A DNA stretch of 64,000 bases from Plantactinospora soyae (GTDB taxonomy: Bacteria > Actinomycetota > Actinomycetes > Mycobacteriales > Micromonosporaceae): NCBI RefSeq assembly GCF_014874095.1, contig NZ_JADBEB010000001.1, forward strand, positions 9,114,001 through 9,178,000, in the 5' to 3' direction. Position numbers and translations under genes: made by a program. The notes under the pieces are model-generated. The model was given only the letters and a program-made list of their open reading frames with translations. It searched no databases and was not told the DNA's origin. Below, in pieces: positions 1 through 11,792 of this stretch (positions within the stretch are counted from its first letter, which is position 1; every line of letters begins with the position of its first letter).

Positions 1-240
1 ATCGACGTGACGAACGTGTCCACCGCCGACAACGCCGCGATCCAGCTCTGGAGCTACGGCGGCGGCAACAACCAGCAGTGGCAGGCGGTACCGGAGACCG
101 GCGGCTACCACCGGCTGGTGAACCGGCTCAGCGGAAAGTGCCTGGACGTCCCGGGCGCCTCCACCGCCGACAGCGTGCAACTGGTGCAGTACGCCTGCAA
201 CGGCAGCGCCGCCCAGTCGTTCCGGCTCGTACAGCGGTAG
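1..240 (+). CDS. C-terminal end of a secreted ricin-lectin protein (partial)
   Basis: Only the last 79 residues are in the window; the gene starts before base 1. The frame is open from the first base to a TAG. It carries ricin-type beta-trefoil signatures: an NNQQW motif near residue 24, a GKCLDV motif and a final AAQSFRL, which are the Q-x-W/F-type subdomain ends of carbohydrate-binding RICIN domains. In actinomycetes such domains usually sit at the C terminus of secreted glycoside hydrolases or other polysaccharide-active enzymes, but the catalytic part is not visible, so the enzyme cannot be named. It ends convergently with leuS; a strong hairpin follows 36 bases after the stop. Confidence 0.85.
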   Translation: MDVTNVSTADNAAIQLWSYGGGNNQQWQAVPETGGYHRLVNRLSGKCLDVPGASTADSVQLVQYACNGSAAQSFRLVQR

Positions 241-275
241 GGCCCGGGCCACGGTAAGCGGACCGCCAGGGCTCA

Positions 276-326
276 CCTGGACACCAGCGGCGCTAACGGC
301 TTCGCATAACGCCTCTGGTGTCCAGG
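276..326. terminator. Convergent-gene hairpin, likely bidirectional terminator
   Basis: A perfect 12-base inverted repeat, CCTGGACACCAG at 276-287 and CTGGTGTCCAGG at 315-326, encloses a shorter GGCG/CGCC stem. It lies between the convergent ricin gene and leuS. There is no long T tract, which is common for terminators in high-GC actinobacteria. Confidence 0.6.
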
Positions 327-385
327 TCGACGGTCCAGGTCGACAGTCCAGGTCGACGATCCAGGTCCCCTGTCCAGGTCGCCGA
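321..385. repeat. Five tandem copies of a 13-base unit
   Basis: Units start at 321, 334, 347, 360 and 373. Each begins TCCAGGTC; the first three read TCCAGGTCGAC plus two variable bases and the last two have diverged. The first unit overlaps the right arm of the preceding hairpin, so the array looks like an expansion of the terminator arm. It ends 23 bases before the leuS stop codon. Confidence 0.85.
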
Positions 386-408
386 GCGGAATGCCCGGCG
401 GGGCCGGG

Positions 409-3246
<2,838 letters not shown>

Positions 3247-3303
3247 CGCGTCTCCTCGTTAGCTTTCTTGCCGCCGGTGGGCCGGGGGTCATTCTCCGGG
3301 CAT

Positions 3304-3328
3304 AAAAAAGCCCCTCACACAGGAGGGG
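3304..3328 (-). terminator. Intrinsic terminator of the leuS attenuator
   Basis: Read on the minus strand, a 6-bp GC stem CCCCTC/GAGGGG with a 6-base loop is followed by C and six T residues. It lies 58 bases upstream of the leuS start, downstream of the leucine leader ORF, and points toward leuS, so it would abort leuS transcription. A T tract this clear is rare in this window. Confidence 0.8.
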
Positions 3329-3329
3329 T

Positions 3330-3365
3330 AGCCGCGCTGTCGCTGTCTATCGCGTCAGCACGGCT
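3330..3365 (-). promoter_or_regulatory. Leader hairpin overlapping the leader-peptide stop codon
   Basis: On the minus strand AGCCGTGCTG (3365-3356) pairs with CAGCGCGGCT (3339-3330): ten pairs including one G-U. The left arm contains the last sense codons and the TGA of the leader ORF, so a ribosome finishing the peptide would cover it. The right arm abuts the terminator stem. This is the geometry of a ribosome-mediated attenuator, although no stem strictly exclusive with the terminator is obvious by eye. Confidence 0.6.
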
Positions 3366-3393
3366 CGCTAAGGAGCAGGTGGACCCTGGACAT
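3355..3393 (-). CDS. Leucine leader peptide of leuS (12 residues)
   Basis: Short ORF encoding MSRVHLLLSEPC, with three consecutive leucine codons CTG CTC CTT at positions 6-8, followed by a stem and an intrinsic terminator before leuS. Leucine-rich leaders with attenuators upstream of leuS have been predicted in Streptomyces by comparative genomics, which supports the reading. No clear Shine-Dalgarno sequence precedes the ATG, so the transcript may be leaderless or start close by. The peptide's job would be to sense charged tRNA-Leu through ribosome stalling, not to act as a protein. Confidence 0.7.
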   Translation of the reverse strand: MSRVHLLLSEPC

Positions 3394-3617
3394 GAGGCCA
3401 CTGTACCGCTTCGCCGCCCGACCTGTCGCACCCGTTCCCGACCGGCGATCCGGCCGGGCCTCCTACCGGGTGTGCTCGGCTCCACAGCCGAATACGGCTA
3501 GCCTGAGGCATGCGGGTGATCCGGGTGTCCCGGACGGACGTACTCTCCCGCGAACCATACGGCCACCCCAGCGACTCTTAACTAGGCAGGCGGCCGTGAA
3601 CGACGAGGAGGAGGCCC

Positions 3618-4679
<1,062 letters not shown>

Positions 4680-4682
4680 GGC

Positions 4683-5981
4683 GTGCGCGAGGCGATGCGC
4701 GGACTCACCACCCGGGGGCGGTCCTTCCTCGCCGCCGCCGTGGCGGCGGCGATCTCCGCGCTGATCCTCGGCGAGAAGGATCTGCTCCGGGTGGCCATCC
4801 TGCTCGGGGTGCTTCCGCTGCTGGCCGCCCTGTACGTCGGCCGCAGCCGCTACAAGCTCGCCTGCAGCCGCTCACTGGAACCGCACCGGGTGCCGGTGGG
4901 CGCCAGTTCCCGGGTGGTGCTGCGACTGCAGAACATGTCCCGGCTGCCGACCGGGACACTGCTGCTCGAGGACCGGCTGCCGTACGCTCTCGGTAGCCGT
5001 CCCCGGGTGGTCCTGGAACGTCTGGGGGCGCACCAGGCGAGTTCGGTGGCGTACACGGTACGGGCCGACGTGCGGGGCCGGTACGAGGTCGGGCCGCTGG
5101 TCATCCGGCTGACCGACCCGTTCGGGCTCTGCGAGCTGACCCGCGCCTTCCCGAGCGTCGACCCACTCACCGTCATCCCGCAGGTCACCCCGCTGCCCTC
5201 GGTCCGGCTCGCCGGCGAGTACGCGGGCACCGGGGACAGCCGGGCCCGCTCGGTGGCGGTACACGGCGAGGACGACGCCGCCACCCGGGAGTACCGGCGC
5301 GGGGACGACCTGCGCCGGGTGCACTGGAAGTCCACCGCACGCACGGGTGAGCTGATGGTGCGCCGGGAGGAGCAGCCCTGGGAGAGCCGGGCGACGGTGG
5401 TGCTGGACACCCGGTCGTTCGCGCACCGGGGCGAGGGACCGACCGCGAGCTTCGAGTGGGCGGTCTCGGCGGCGGCGAGTATCGCCGTACACCTGCGGCA
5501 GGCCGGCTACAAGCTCCGGCTGGTCACCGACTCCGGAATCGACACGCACGCGAACGACGCCGGCGGCGAGGGCCTGCTGCTGGACCACCTCGCCGATGTC
5601 CGGCTGACCCAGCGGGGCGACGTGGCGACACTCGTCGAACGGGTCCGGCAGCGGTCCGACGGTGGGCTCGTCATCGCCCTGCTCGGCACGCTGACCACCG
5701 CCGAGGCGGAGTTGCTGACCGGACTGCGCAGCAACGGCACCACCTGCGTCGCCTTCCTGGTGGACAGCTCGACCTGGCTCAACCTCACGCCGCAGGCCCG
5801 GGCGGAGGCGAACCACGCGCACGGCGCGGCCGCCCTCGGCCTGATGCAGAGCGGCTGGCGGGTGGTCGGCGTCGAACACGGCAGCAAGCTGCCGGCGCTC
5901 TGGCCGCAGGCGGCTCGCGGCTCGCAGGGTTTCGCCTGGCGGGCCGTGTCGGCCGAGACGGTGGCCGGCGGGGTGCGATGA
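4683..5981 (+). CDS. DUF58 domain protein
   Basis: 432 residues. The N-terminus has a hydrophobic hairpin (about residues 14-48: AAAVAAAISALIL, then LLGVLPLLAALYV). The DUF58 core has the diagnostic EYRRGDDLRRVHWKSTART segment near residue 200, followed by a VWA-like fold segment (VVLDTRS). It is probably a membrane-anchored partner of the MoxR ATPase. The start is GTG, 3 bases after the moxR stop, so the two are translationally coupled. The stop codon lies inside a 21-base tandem duplication. Function beyond family membership is not established. Confidence 0.92.
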   Translation: MREAMRGLTTRGRSFLAAAVAAAISALILGEKDLLRVAILLGVLPLLAALYVGRSRYKLACSRSLEPHRVPVGASSRVVLRLQNMSRLPTGTLLLEDRLPYALGSRPRVVLERLGAHQASSVAYTVRADVRGRYEVGPLVIRLTDPFGLCELTRAFPSVDPLTVIPQVTPLPSVRLAGEYAGTGDSRARSVAVHGEDDAATREYRRGDDLRRVHWKSTARTGELMVRREEQPWESRATVVLDTRSFAHRGEGPTASFEWAVSAAASIAVHLRQAGYKLRLVTDSGIDTHANDAGGEGLLLDHLADVRLTQRGDVATLVERVRQRSDGGLVIALLGTLTTAEAELLTGLRSNGTTCVAFLVDSSTWLNLTPQARAEANHAHGAAALGLMQSGWRVVGVEHGSKLPALWPQAARGSQGFAWRAVSAETVAGGVR

Positions 5982-6004
5982 CCGGCCGGCGGGGTGCGAT
6001 GACC
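5963..6004 (+). repeat. Perfect 21-base tandem duplication at the DUF58 stop codon
   Basis: The 21 bases at 5963-5983, which contain the TGA of the DUF58 gene (5979-5981), are repeated exactly at 5984-6004, with a decayed third partial copy after that. Because the first copy keeps the stop codon, the protein end is unaffected. The 118-base gap to the next gene is therefore partly duplicated coding sequence. Confidence 0.9.
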
Positions 6005-6099
6005 GGCCGGAGCGGGGCGACGGCACGAGCGAGCGGATCGGCCAGAGGTGACGGCATGAAACGGAACGGTCGGATCATCGGCAGGGACGGGGAGAAGGC

Positions 6100-8580
6100 A
6101 TGAGGGGACGCCGTCATCTGGGGTTCGTGGCCGCGGCGGCCACCCTGCTCGCCGCCGCCCCGCTCTCCACGATCTACGACCGGTGGACCTGGCTGGTGGA
6201 GTGCGCCGTCGTGGTCGGCATGGTCGCCGGCACGGCGACGCTGGTCCGCTGGTGGCGGGGGCCGGTCTGGGCGCAGGGGCTCGGCATGCTCGTCGCGCTG
6301 CTGCTCGGACTGACCTGGATCTTCCCGAGCGGCGAGGAGTTCCTGGCCCTGCTGCCCACCCCGGGCACCATCACCCACTTCGGCTCCCTGGTCGCGGCCT
6401 CGGGCGAGGACATGCGGTCGTACGGGGTGCCGGTGCAGGACATCGACTCGCTGCTCTTCCTGACGGCGTTCGGGGTCGGCACGGTGGCGATCGTGGTGGA
6501 CCTGCTCACCGTCGGATTGCGCCGCCCGGCCCTGGCCGGACTGCCGATGCTGGCGATCTACTCGGTTCCGGTGGCGGTGCACGTCGACAGCGTCTCGGCG
6601 GTGCCGTTCGTCATCGGGGCGGTCGGCTTCCTGTGGCTGCTGGCCGCGGACAACGTCGACCGGGTCCGCCACTTCGGGCGCCGGTTCACCGGTGACGGGC
6701 GGGACGTGGACGTCTGGGAGCCGTCGCCGCTGGCCGCCGCAGGTCGCCGCCTGGCGGTGATCGGCGTCGCCGTCGCGGTGCTGCTGCCCCTGGCCGTGCC
6801 CGGGATGACCTCGGGGCTGCTCAGCCAACTGAACGCGAGTGGTAGCGGCGATGGCAACGGCCCGGCCGGCCTCGGCGGCTCACCGGGGCGGATCAACCTC
6901 TTCGCCCAGCTCAGCGGGGAACTCAACCGCTCCGAGGTCCGCGACATGGTCCGGGTGACGACGGAGGATCCGGAGCCGTTCTACCTACGGTTCGCGGTCG
7001 CCGACGAGTTCCGGCGCCAGGGCTTCGTTCCGCGTACCCCGAACGGCGAGCAGGTGACGGCCCCGCTTCCGGATCCCCGCCGGCTGAACCGGGCGTCCCA
7101 GGGCATCACCCGCACCGCGCACCAGGCCAGCGTCGAGGTGCTCGACTTCGTCATGCCGTTCCTACCGGTGTACGCCGAGCCGGTGGCCACCCGGGGCATG
7201 GACGGCAACTGGCGTTACGACCCGACCATGCAGGTCGTGTACTCCAACCGGGCGTCGTCGAAGGGGCGGAAGTACTCCTTCGACTACGTACGGTCGGAGT
7301 ACAGCCCGCAGGCGCTGGCGGCCGCCGAGTCACTTCCGGAGGGGCACTCGCTGCGCACCCTCTACACCCGGGTCGAGCCGTCGGCCGACGTCGAGGCGCT
7401 CGTCGCGCGGCTCACCGAGGACAAGCGGAACGACTACGAACGCGTCCGGGCGATCTACGACTACTTCTCCCGGGAGAACGGCTTCAGCTACCAGCTCAGC
7501 ACCGAGGGTGGCACCAGCGGGCAGGACATCGTCAACTTCCTCACCAACAAGGCCGGCTTCTGCCAGCAGTACGCCGCCGCGATGACCTGGCTGGTCCGGC
7601 AGGCGGGCATCCCCGCCCGGGTCGCCTTCGGGTTCACCAACGGCAACAACCGGCGGGAGAACACGTACACCCTGACCAACCTGAACCTGCACGCCTGGAC
7701 CGAGGTCTACTTCGCGGACATCGGCTGGGTCCCGTTCGATCCCACACCGGCGGCTAACGTTCCCGGTTCGTTGCGCTCGGACTACGCGCCGGACCCGGAC
7801 CGGCCCGACCTGCCCAGCCCGACGACGGACACGAGTGCCGGTCCCGCGGCCGACCCGTCGGCCGGACCGGAGACGTCCGCCGGGCCTGAGGAGGCCTTCG
7901 ACGGTACGTCCGCCGACGGCGGCGGCGTGGTCCAGGACAGCGGTCCGAGTTGGCCGATGTACGTGCTCGGCGTGGCGGTGCTGCTGGCGCTGCTGCTCAG
8001 CGTGCCCGCCCTACGCCGGGTCCTGCTCCGCCGGAGACGTCAGGTCCGGGTGGCCGCAGCGGCCGGCACCCTGGCCACCGTGGCGGGGAACGGCGACGCG
8101 ACGCCGGGAGTCGCACGGGTGGTGCTCAGCGATTCGGAGCTGGCCCGGGCCCGGGCGGATGCGCACGCCGCCTGGGACGAATTGGTCGACACCCTGGTCG
8201 ACTTCCGGATCCGGGTGGATCCCGCGGAGACTCCCCGGACGACGGCCGACCGGCTGGTGCGCGAGGAACTCTCCGCCGGACCCGCCGGAGAGGCGGTACG
8301 CCTGCTGGGCCGGGCCGAGGAACGGGCCCGGTACGCCCGGGAGCCGTTGCGGCACGGTCCGTTGGTCGACGCCCTCCGCTCGGTACGGCGGGAACTCAGT
8401 GCCGGTGCCGATCGGCGTACCCGGATCATGGCGGCCACCCTGCCGCCGTCAGTGCTGTTCCGCTGGCGGTCGGCGATCATGGACATGTCGGCCGGTTTCG
8501 TCGGCCTGAGCGGTCGGCTGCGGGATCGCATGCTGCGGTGGAGCCCGCGCCGGATACTCGCCAGCCGTCCGTCCCGCTGA
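6100..8580 (+). CDS. TgpA-like membrane transglutaminase
   Basis: 826 residues. The N-terminal half has about six membrane segments (roughly 10-210) and matches the DUF3488/TgpA N-terminal type. A periplasmic transglutaminase core follows with the catalytic triad readable as Cys488 (KAGFCQQYAAAM), His531 (LNLHAWTEVYF) and Asp547 (WVPFDPTP). Then come a low-complexity Pro/Ser/Ala linker, one more membrane helix near 625-645 and a cytoplasmic DUF4129-like tail. It is the third gene of the moxR operon. Such proteins probably crosslink or process cell-envelope proteins; the substrate is unknown. A perfect terminator hairpin follows. Confidence 0.93.
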   Translation: MRGRRHLGFVAAAATLLAAAPLSTIYDRWTWLVECAVVVGMVAGTATLVRWWRGPVWAQGLGMLVALLLGLTWIFPSGEEFLALLPTPGTITHFGSLVAASGEDMRSYGVPVQDIDSLLFLTAFGVGTVAIVVDLLTVGLRRPALAGLPMLAIYSVPVAVHVDSVSAVPFVIGAVGFLWLLAADNVDRVRHFGRRFTGDGRDVDVWEPSPLAAAGRRLAVIGVAVAVLLPLAVPGMTSGLLSQLNASGSGDGNGPAGLGGSPGRINLFAQLSGELNRSEVRDMVRVTTEDPEPFYLRFAVADEFRRQGFVPRTPNGEQVTAPLPDPRRLNRASQGITRTAHQASVEVLDFVMPFLPVYAEPVATRGMDGNWRYDPTMQVVYSNRASSKGRKYSFDYVRSEYSPQALAAAESLPEGHSLRTLYTRVEPSADVEALVARLTEDKRNDYERVRAIYDYFSRENGFSYQLSTEGGTSGQDIVNFLTNKAGFCQQYAAAMTWLVRQAGIPARVAFGFTNGNNRRENTYTLTNLNLHAWTEVYFADIGWVPFDPTPAANVPGSLRSDYAPDPDRPDLPSPTTDTSAGPAADPSAGPETSAGPEEAFDGTSADGGGVVQDSGPSWPMYVLGVAVLLALLLSVPALRRVLLRRRRQVRVAAAAGTLATVAGNGDATPGVARVVLSDSELARARADAHAAWDELVDTLVDFRIRVDPAETPRTTADRLVREELSAGPAGEAVRLLGRAEERARYAREPLRHGPLVDALRSVRRELSAGADRRTRIMAATLPPSVLFRWRSAIMDMSAGFVGLSGRLRDRMLRWSPRRILASRPSR

Positions 8581-8627
8581 GGTCCCGCCCGGCCCGACAT
8601 CCCCGGCACGACATTCTCGGCACGAAA

Positions 8628-8659
8628 AGAGATCCCCGTACTCCGGTACGGGGATCTCT
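8628..8659. terminator. Terminator with perfect 13-bp stem
   Basis: AGAGATCCCCGTA (8628-8640) and TACGGGGATCTCT (8647-8659) form a perfect stem with a 6-base loop. It lies 48 bases after the transglutaminase gene and is T-rich downstream on the plus strand. AAAA precedes it, so it could act on both strands. Confidence 0.85.
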
Positions 8660-8690
8660 GTCGTCTCGTCTCGGGGTGGCCGGGGACGCG

Positions 8691-8732
8691 AAAACGGCCC
8701 GCCGGTCAGTTCGGGCTGACCGGACGAGCCGT
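8691..8732 (-). terminator. Terminator downstream of the DUF3040 gene
   Basis: On the minus strand an ACGGC/GCCGT outer stem and a CCGGTCAG/CTGACCGG inner stem are followed directly by TTTT (plus strand AAAA at 8691-8694). It ends transcription of the DUF3040 gene, which stops at 8830. Confidence 0.8.
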
Positions 8733-8829
8733 GCTGGAGCGGGGTGCGGGCATGGAGAATTACCAGTGGTCGCCGGGAACGATCCGGCTGAAACCGTCGG
8801 CGGGGGTCAGCCCGCTGACGGGGACGCGA

Positions 8830-9213
8830 TCAGCGGTGGCCTTCCGGCCGCTGACGCCACCTCTCTTCGAGTCGGTCGACGAACGACAGGCGTCGCCCGC
8901 GGACCCGACGGCTGGTGGTGCCGCCGACCACGTGCAGATCCGGTGACTGCGCCCGACGCTGCGACAGCATCGCGAACGCGGCCGCACCGAGCATCACCAC
9001 GAAGCCCGCTACTCCGAGCAGCGGAGTTTTGCTCACCGTGCCGTAGACAACCAATGCAAGGCCAGCGACTATCACGCTGATCGCGACGAGCAGGCGACGT
9101 CGCGCGTGGAAACGCGGGTCGCTGGCACGCACAGCCGAGGCGAACTTAGGGTCCTCGGCAAGCGACTGCTCGATCTGCTCGAACAGCCGCTGCTCGTGCT
9201 CCGAGAGCGGCAC
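8830..9213 (-). CDS. DUF3040 membrane protein
   Basis: 127 residues. It begins MPLSEHEQRLFEQIEQSL, the classic DUF3040 opening. Two adjacent membrane helices follow (about residues 39-60 and 64-84) and then a basic C-terminal tail. The family is actinobacterial, usually one short gene near the division cluster or near DNA polymerase IV, and has no assigned biochemical role. The ATG is preceded by GGGGAGGAGT. The next gene upstream on the same strand is dinB, 116 bases away. Confidence 0.93.
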   Translation of the reverse strand: MPLSEHEQRLFEQIEQSLAEDPKFASAVRASDPRFHARRRLLVAISVIVAGLALVVYGTVSKTPLLGVAGFVVMLGAAAFAMLSQRRAQSPDLHVVGGTTSRRVRGRRLSFVDRLEERWRQRPEGHR

Positions 9214-9329
9214 GGCACTCCTCCCCGGTCACGTTGAGTCGGTCCGCTCGGACCGACAGACCGTGGCAGCCGACCGGCTGCTTACCCGCCAGTCTACGAG
9301 GGGGCTCGCGGGTCGGAAAGCGGGACGAC

Positions 9330-10589
9330 CTATGGCCGCGCCGGATTTTCCGTCCGGCGCGGGTTGTCGCGCCCCAACAGGCTCGCTGGACGCACCATTG
9401 AACGCCCGAATCGGGCGGCGGCGGCGTCCGCCGCAGCCTCCGCGTCCCGCCAGCCGTGCTCCGGCGCACCCAGGGTGAGCTGCTGCGGCGTCTCGTCGAC
9501 GGCGCTGAGCCCCTCGACCCGGACGCCGAGGAGCCGGATCCGGTCACCCGGGCCGAGCGCGTCGAAGAGTGCCCAGGCGGTGTCAAAAACCTCACGGGCG
9601 ACGTCGGTCGGGCCGCCGAGCGTACGAGACCGGTTTACCGTACGGAAGTCGGCGAATCGGACCTTGATCGAAATCGTCCGCCCCACCTGCCCGGCCCGAC
9701 GCAGGCGTACGCCCACCTTCTCGGCGAGCCCGAGCAGGGCCCGGCGGAGCACCTCCCGGTCGGCCAGGTCGGTGTCGAAGGTGACCTCTGCCCCGATCGA
9801 CTTCTCCACCTGCTCCGGACTGACTCCCCGGGGATCCCGTCCCCAGGACAGTTCGTGCAGGTGGGACGCGGCCGCCTCGCCCAGGCTGCCCCGCAGCATC
9901 CCGATCGGCGCCTCGGCGATGTCGCGGACGGTGGTCAGGCCGAGCCGACGCAGGCTCTCCGCCGCCCGCTCCCCCACCCCCCACAACGCCTCGACCGGCA
10001 ACGGATGCAGGAACTCCAGCACCTGGTCGGCGGGAACCACGATCATCCCGTCCGGCTTGGCCCGGGTCGAGCCGAGCTTGGCCACGAACTTGGTCGACGC
10101 CACCCCGACCGAACAGGTCAGCCGCTCTTGCTCCACGACCCGGGCACGGATCAGCCGGGCGATCTCGGCCGGCCGGCCGATCAGCCGACGGGCGCCGCCG
10201 ACGTGCAGGAACGCCTCGTCCAGGGAGAGTGGCTCGACCAGTGGCGTCACGTCACGGAAGATCTCCATCACCGCCCGGGACGCCGCCGTGTACTGGTCGA
10301 AGTCGGGCGGCAGGAAGATCGCCGAGGGGCAGAGCGCCCGAGCTCGCATCGCCGGCATGGCGCTGCGCACGCCGTACTCGCGGGCCTCGTAGCTGGCCGA
10401 ACTGACCACGCCGCGCGGGCCCGTCCCGCCGACCACGACGGGCCGGCCGCGCAGCTCGGGCCGGCGCCGCACCTCGACCGCGACGAAGAACGCGTCCATG
10501 TCGACGTGCAGGATCGGGCAGCCGGAATCGTCGGCGTCCGCGCCGAAGCGCGGATCACTGCCCCGTGGCACGGACTGGCTGCGACCCAT
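9330..10589 (-). CDS. dinB: DNA polymerase IV (Y family)
   Basis: 419 residues. Catalytic acids are visible in HVDMDAFFVAVE near residue 30 and in PLSLDEAFLHV near 120. The thumb and helix-hairpin-helix region (ALWGVGERAAESLRRLGL) and the little-finger domain are complete. It is an error-prone translesion polymerase that bypasses DNA lesions. No LexA-box-like sequence is visible in the 186-base upstream gap, unlike the imuB operon in this window, so it may not be SOS-controlled. Its neighbour is DUF3040, a frequent pairing in actinobacteria. Confidence 0.97.
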   Translation of the reverse strand: MGRSQSVPRGSDPRFGADADDSGCPILHVDMDAFFVAVEVRRRPELRGRPVVVGGTGPRGVVSSASYEAREYGVRSAMPAMRARALCPSAIFLPPDFDQYTAASRAVMEIFRDVTPLVEPLSLDEAFLHVGGARRLIGRPAEIARLIRARVVEQERLTCSVGVASTKFVAKLGSTRAKPDGMIVVPADQVLEFLHPLPVEALWGVGERAAESLRRLGLTTVRDIAEAPIGMLRGSLGEAAASHLHELSWGRDPRGVSPEQVEKSIGAEVTFDTDLADREVLRRALLGLAEKVGVRLRRAGQVGRTISIKVRFADFRTVNRSRTLGGPTDVAREVFDTAWALFDALGPGDRIRLLGVRVEGLSAVDETPQQLTLGAPEHGWRDAEAAADAAAARFGRSMVRPASLLGRDNPRRTENPARP

Positions 10590-10693
10590 AACCGCAGGCT
10601 AGCCCCCGGGTACGACGGATCCACCCCGCCCGGCGCACCCCGGCCTTCCGGCGCGGCCTTCCCGCCCCCGGTCGGCTGGGACGGAAAATTTAG

Positions 10694-10724
10694 TTGACCT
10701 TGCGGTGTCCTCGATGCCTAGCAT
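10694..10724 (+). promoter_or_regulatory. Candidate sigma-70-type promoter of the aldo/keto reductase
   Basis: TTGACC at 10694-10699 and TAGCAT at 10719-10724 are separated by 19 bases and lie 52 bases upstream of the ATG, inside a locally AT-rich patch. Judged by eye only. Confidence 0.4.
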
Positions 10725-10775
10725 TGACGGTTTCGCGTCAGCATCGGCTGAGCGTTGGCGACGGGGAGGAATCCG

Positions 10776-11792
10776 ATGAAGACGGTGCCACTCGGCCAAA
10801 CCGGCGAACAGGTCAGCCAGTTCGCGCTCGGCTGCATGTTGATGGGCACGCTGGCCGACGACGAGTCGTCGTACGCGATGCTCGACCGCTACCTCGACGC
10901 CGGTGGCACGTTCCTGGACACCGCGAACTGCTACGCCTGGTGGCCCGGTCCGCCGTTCCGGGGCGGGGAGAGCGAGAGCCTGCTCGGCCGCTGGCTGCAC
11001 CGGACCGGCCGGCGGGACGAGGTCTTCCTGGCCACCAAGGGCAGCGCGTGGATCCGGGACGTGGACGCCGTCCGGGACAACCCGCACGACCCGGCGGCGG
11101 CCAGCCGGCAATATGAGGGGGCCGGGGCACAGACCCTCCGCCAGGCGCTCGACGACAGCCTGCGCCGGCTCGGCACCGACCACGTCGACCTCTACTACGT
11201 GCACGTCGACGACCGGAACACGCCGCTGGAGGAGACCCTGGAGGCGCTGGCCGGCCTGGTCGCGGCCGGCAAGACCCGGTACGTCGGCTGGTCGAACATC
11301 CGGACCTGGCGGCTGGAACGGATCCGCCAGCTCGCCGACCGGTACGGCTGGCCGGCGCCGGTCGCCCTGCAACAGCAGCACTCGTACCTGCGCCCCCGCC
11401 CAGGGGCGGACACCCGGTCCATCGTGGATGACGAGCAGCTCGACTACCTGCGGGCGAACGACGATCTGACCCTGGTCGCGTACTCGCCGATCCTGAAGGG
11501 CAGCTACGACGACCTGACGAAGCGGCGCGACCACCACGTGATGGCGTCGTACCGGGGAGCGGACGCCGATGCCCGGTTCGCTGTCGTGGCCGAGATCGCC
11601 GCCGAGTTCGGGGTGACCGGCAACCAGCTCGTACTGGCCTGGCTGCTGCACCAGCGCGACCCGGAGTTCGTCACCCTGATCGGCCCCCGCACCCCCGAGC
11701 AGTACGCGTCGGCGCTGCCCGCCCTCGACATCGCCCTCACCGATGAGCACCTTGCCCGGCTGGCGGCGGCGGGCGAGGGCACCGACGGTTAG
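10776..11792 (+). CDS. Aldo/keto reductase
   Basis: 338 residues from the ATG at 10776, which has GGGGAGGA 5 bases upstream; an earlier in-frame TTG at 10755 has no such site. This is an NADPH-dependent oxidoreductase with a TIM-barrel fold. The catalytic tetrad residues can be read in FLDTANCYAWW (Asp/Tyr), FLATKGSAW (Lys) and LYYVHVDD (His). It is most similar in style to the YajO/TAS-like bacterial AKRs, which reduce carbonyls; the substrate is unknown. Its last 56 bases overlap the end of the convergent RidA-like frame. Confidence 0.92.
   Translation: MKTVPLGQTGEQVSQFALGCMLMGTLADDESSYAMLDRYLDAGGTFLDTANCYAWWPGPPFRGGESESLLGRWLHRTGRRDEVFLATKGSAWIRDVDAVRDNPHDPAAASRQYEGAGAQTLRQALDDSLRRLGTDHVDLYYVHVDDRNTPLEETLEALAGLVAAGKTRYVGWSNIRTWRLERIRQLADRYGWPAPVALQQQHSYLRPRPGADTRSIVDDEQLDYLRANDDLTLVAYSPILKGSYDDLTKRRDHHVMASYRGADADARFAVVAEIAAEFGVTGNQLVLAWLLHQRDPEFVTLIGPRTPEQYASALPALDIALTDEHLARLAAAGEGTDG

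Noticed and set aside
321-385. Tandem array as a possible CRISPR
   Set aside because: Units are contiguous with no spacers and only 13 bases long.
6057-6103. 15-codon ORF overlapping the transglutaminase start as ATGA
   Set aside because: Too short, no ribosome-binding site, no sign of a leader-peptide function.
10590-10775. LexA box upstream of dinB
   Set aside because: No GAAC-N4-GTTC-like sequence found in this gap.
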